5,465 bases of DNA from Desulfobulbaceae bacterium (GTDB taxonomy: Bacteria > Desulfobacterota > Desulfobulbia > Desulfobulbales > Desulfobulbaceae). The DNA is taken from the NCBI GenBank assembly GCA_027011235.1, contig JALVAI010000461.1, positions 1 to 5,465 on the forward strand. Direction: 5' to 3'. The notes beneath the pieces are model-generated. The model saw only the letters and a list, made by a program, of their open reading frames with translations. It was not told where the DNA came from and made no database searches. Numbering within the stretch: the stretch's first letter is position 1; each line of letters starts with the position of its first letter. The position numbers were made by a program, and so were the translations under genes. Below are positions 5,229-5,465 of the stretch, one piece after another.

Positions 5229-5465
5229 TCAGTCAACATGTTTGGCCAGATAATCGGCAACCCCTTCAGCGGTCGGAGTCATGGCATCCTCGCCCTCGTG
5301 CCAGTTGGCGGGACAGACATCACCATGCTCTTCATGGAACCTGAGGGCATCCACCATGCGCAGGGCCTCGTCAATGGAACGGCCAAGGGGCAGGTCATTG
5401 ATGACCGCGTGCCGGACAATACCCTCCTTGTCGATCAGGAAGGTACCGCGCAAAGCAACACCCAT
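5229..5465 (-). CDS. Typical 2-Cys peroxiredoxin (AhpC/Prx1 type), C-terminal part
   Basis: The window holds the last 78 residues; roughly 120 N-terminal residues, including the peroxidatic Cys, lie beyond the window end. The fragment shows family hallmarks: GVALRGTFLIDKEGIVRHAV, NDLPLGRSIDEALRMVDALR, and the resolving-cysteine motif GDVCPANW (Cys51 of the fragment). The C-terminal helix reads ADYLAKHVD. The enzyme reduces hydrogen peroxide and organic peroxides using thiols from a thioredoxin-like or AhpF-like donor, not visible here. It is upstream of desulfoferrodoxin (80-nt gap with a hairpin) on the same strand, so it would remove the peroxide that desulfoferrodoxin makes. Whether the two share a transcript is not settled by the sequence. 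Confidence 0.95.
   Translation of the reverse strand: MGVALRGTFLIDKEGIVRHAVINDLPLGRSIDEALRMVDALRFHEEHGDVCPANWHEGEDAMTPTAEGVADYLAKHVD

Overview
The window looks like chromosomal DNA from an anaerobic, sulfate-reducing (or sulfur-disproportionating) bacterium of the former Deltaproteobacteria. The grounds are the gene set on the minus strand: a two-iron desulfoferrodoxin, two rubredoxins of different types, a DsrE-like protein and a rubredoxin:oxygen oxidoreductase (flavodiiron protein). A member of the Desulfobulbales, which often also carry a proton-pumping complex I, is a reasonable guess, but this placement is inference.

Layout. Positions 2-277 (+) hold the 3' end of nuoM. Positions 278-569 are a non-coding gap that contains an 86-bp element with perfect 10-bp terminal inverted repeats. 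Positions 570-1967 (+) hold a complete nuoN, the last gene of the complex I operon seen here. A strong bidirectional terminator at 1996-2036 separates it from a convergent block of minus-strand genes that fills the rest of the window. Read in the direction of transcription (right to left), that block is: 2-Cys peroxiredoxin (truncated by the window end), desulfoferrodoxin, CX4C-type rubredoxin, classical 52-residue rubredoxin, an intrinsic terminator, DsrE-like protein, flavodiiron protein, and a 108-residue unrecognised protein with a desulforedoxin-like C-terminal Cys4 motif. The classical rubredoxin starts with GTG.

How the genes fit together. The minus-strand block is an oxygen-defence module. 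Desulfoferrodoxin reduces superoxide to peroxide, peroxiredoxin removes peroxide, and the flavodiiron protein reduces O2 to water. Rubredoxins are the known electron carriers for desulfoferrodoxin and the flavodiiron protein. The DsrE-like protein and the 108-residue Cys-rich protein are the uncharacterised members; the latter sits 27 nt behind the oxygen reductase and is the best candidate here for a new redox component.

The non-coding parts are unusually rich in dyads. These are an 18-19-bp near-perfect hairpin before the DsrE-like gene, a 7-bp-arm palindrome in the flavodiiron leader, and hairpins in the peroxiredoxin-desulfoferrodoxin and desulfoferrodoxin-rubredoxin gaps. I see no tRNA, rRNA, CRISPR array, transposase or convincing sigma-70 promoter.
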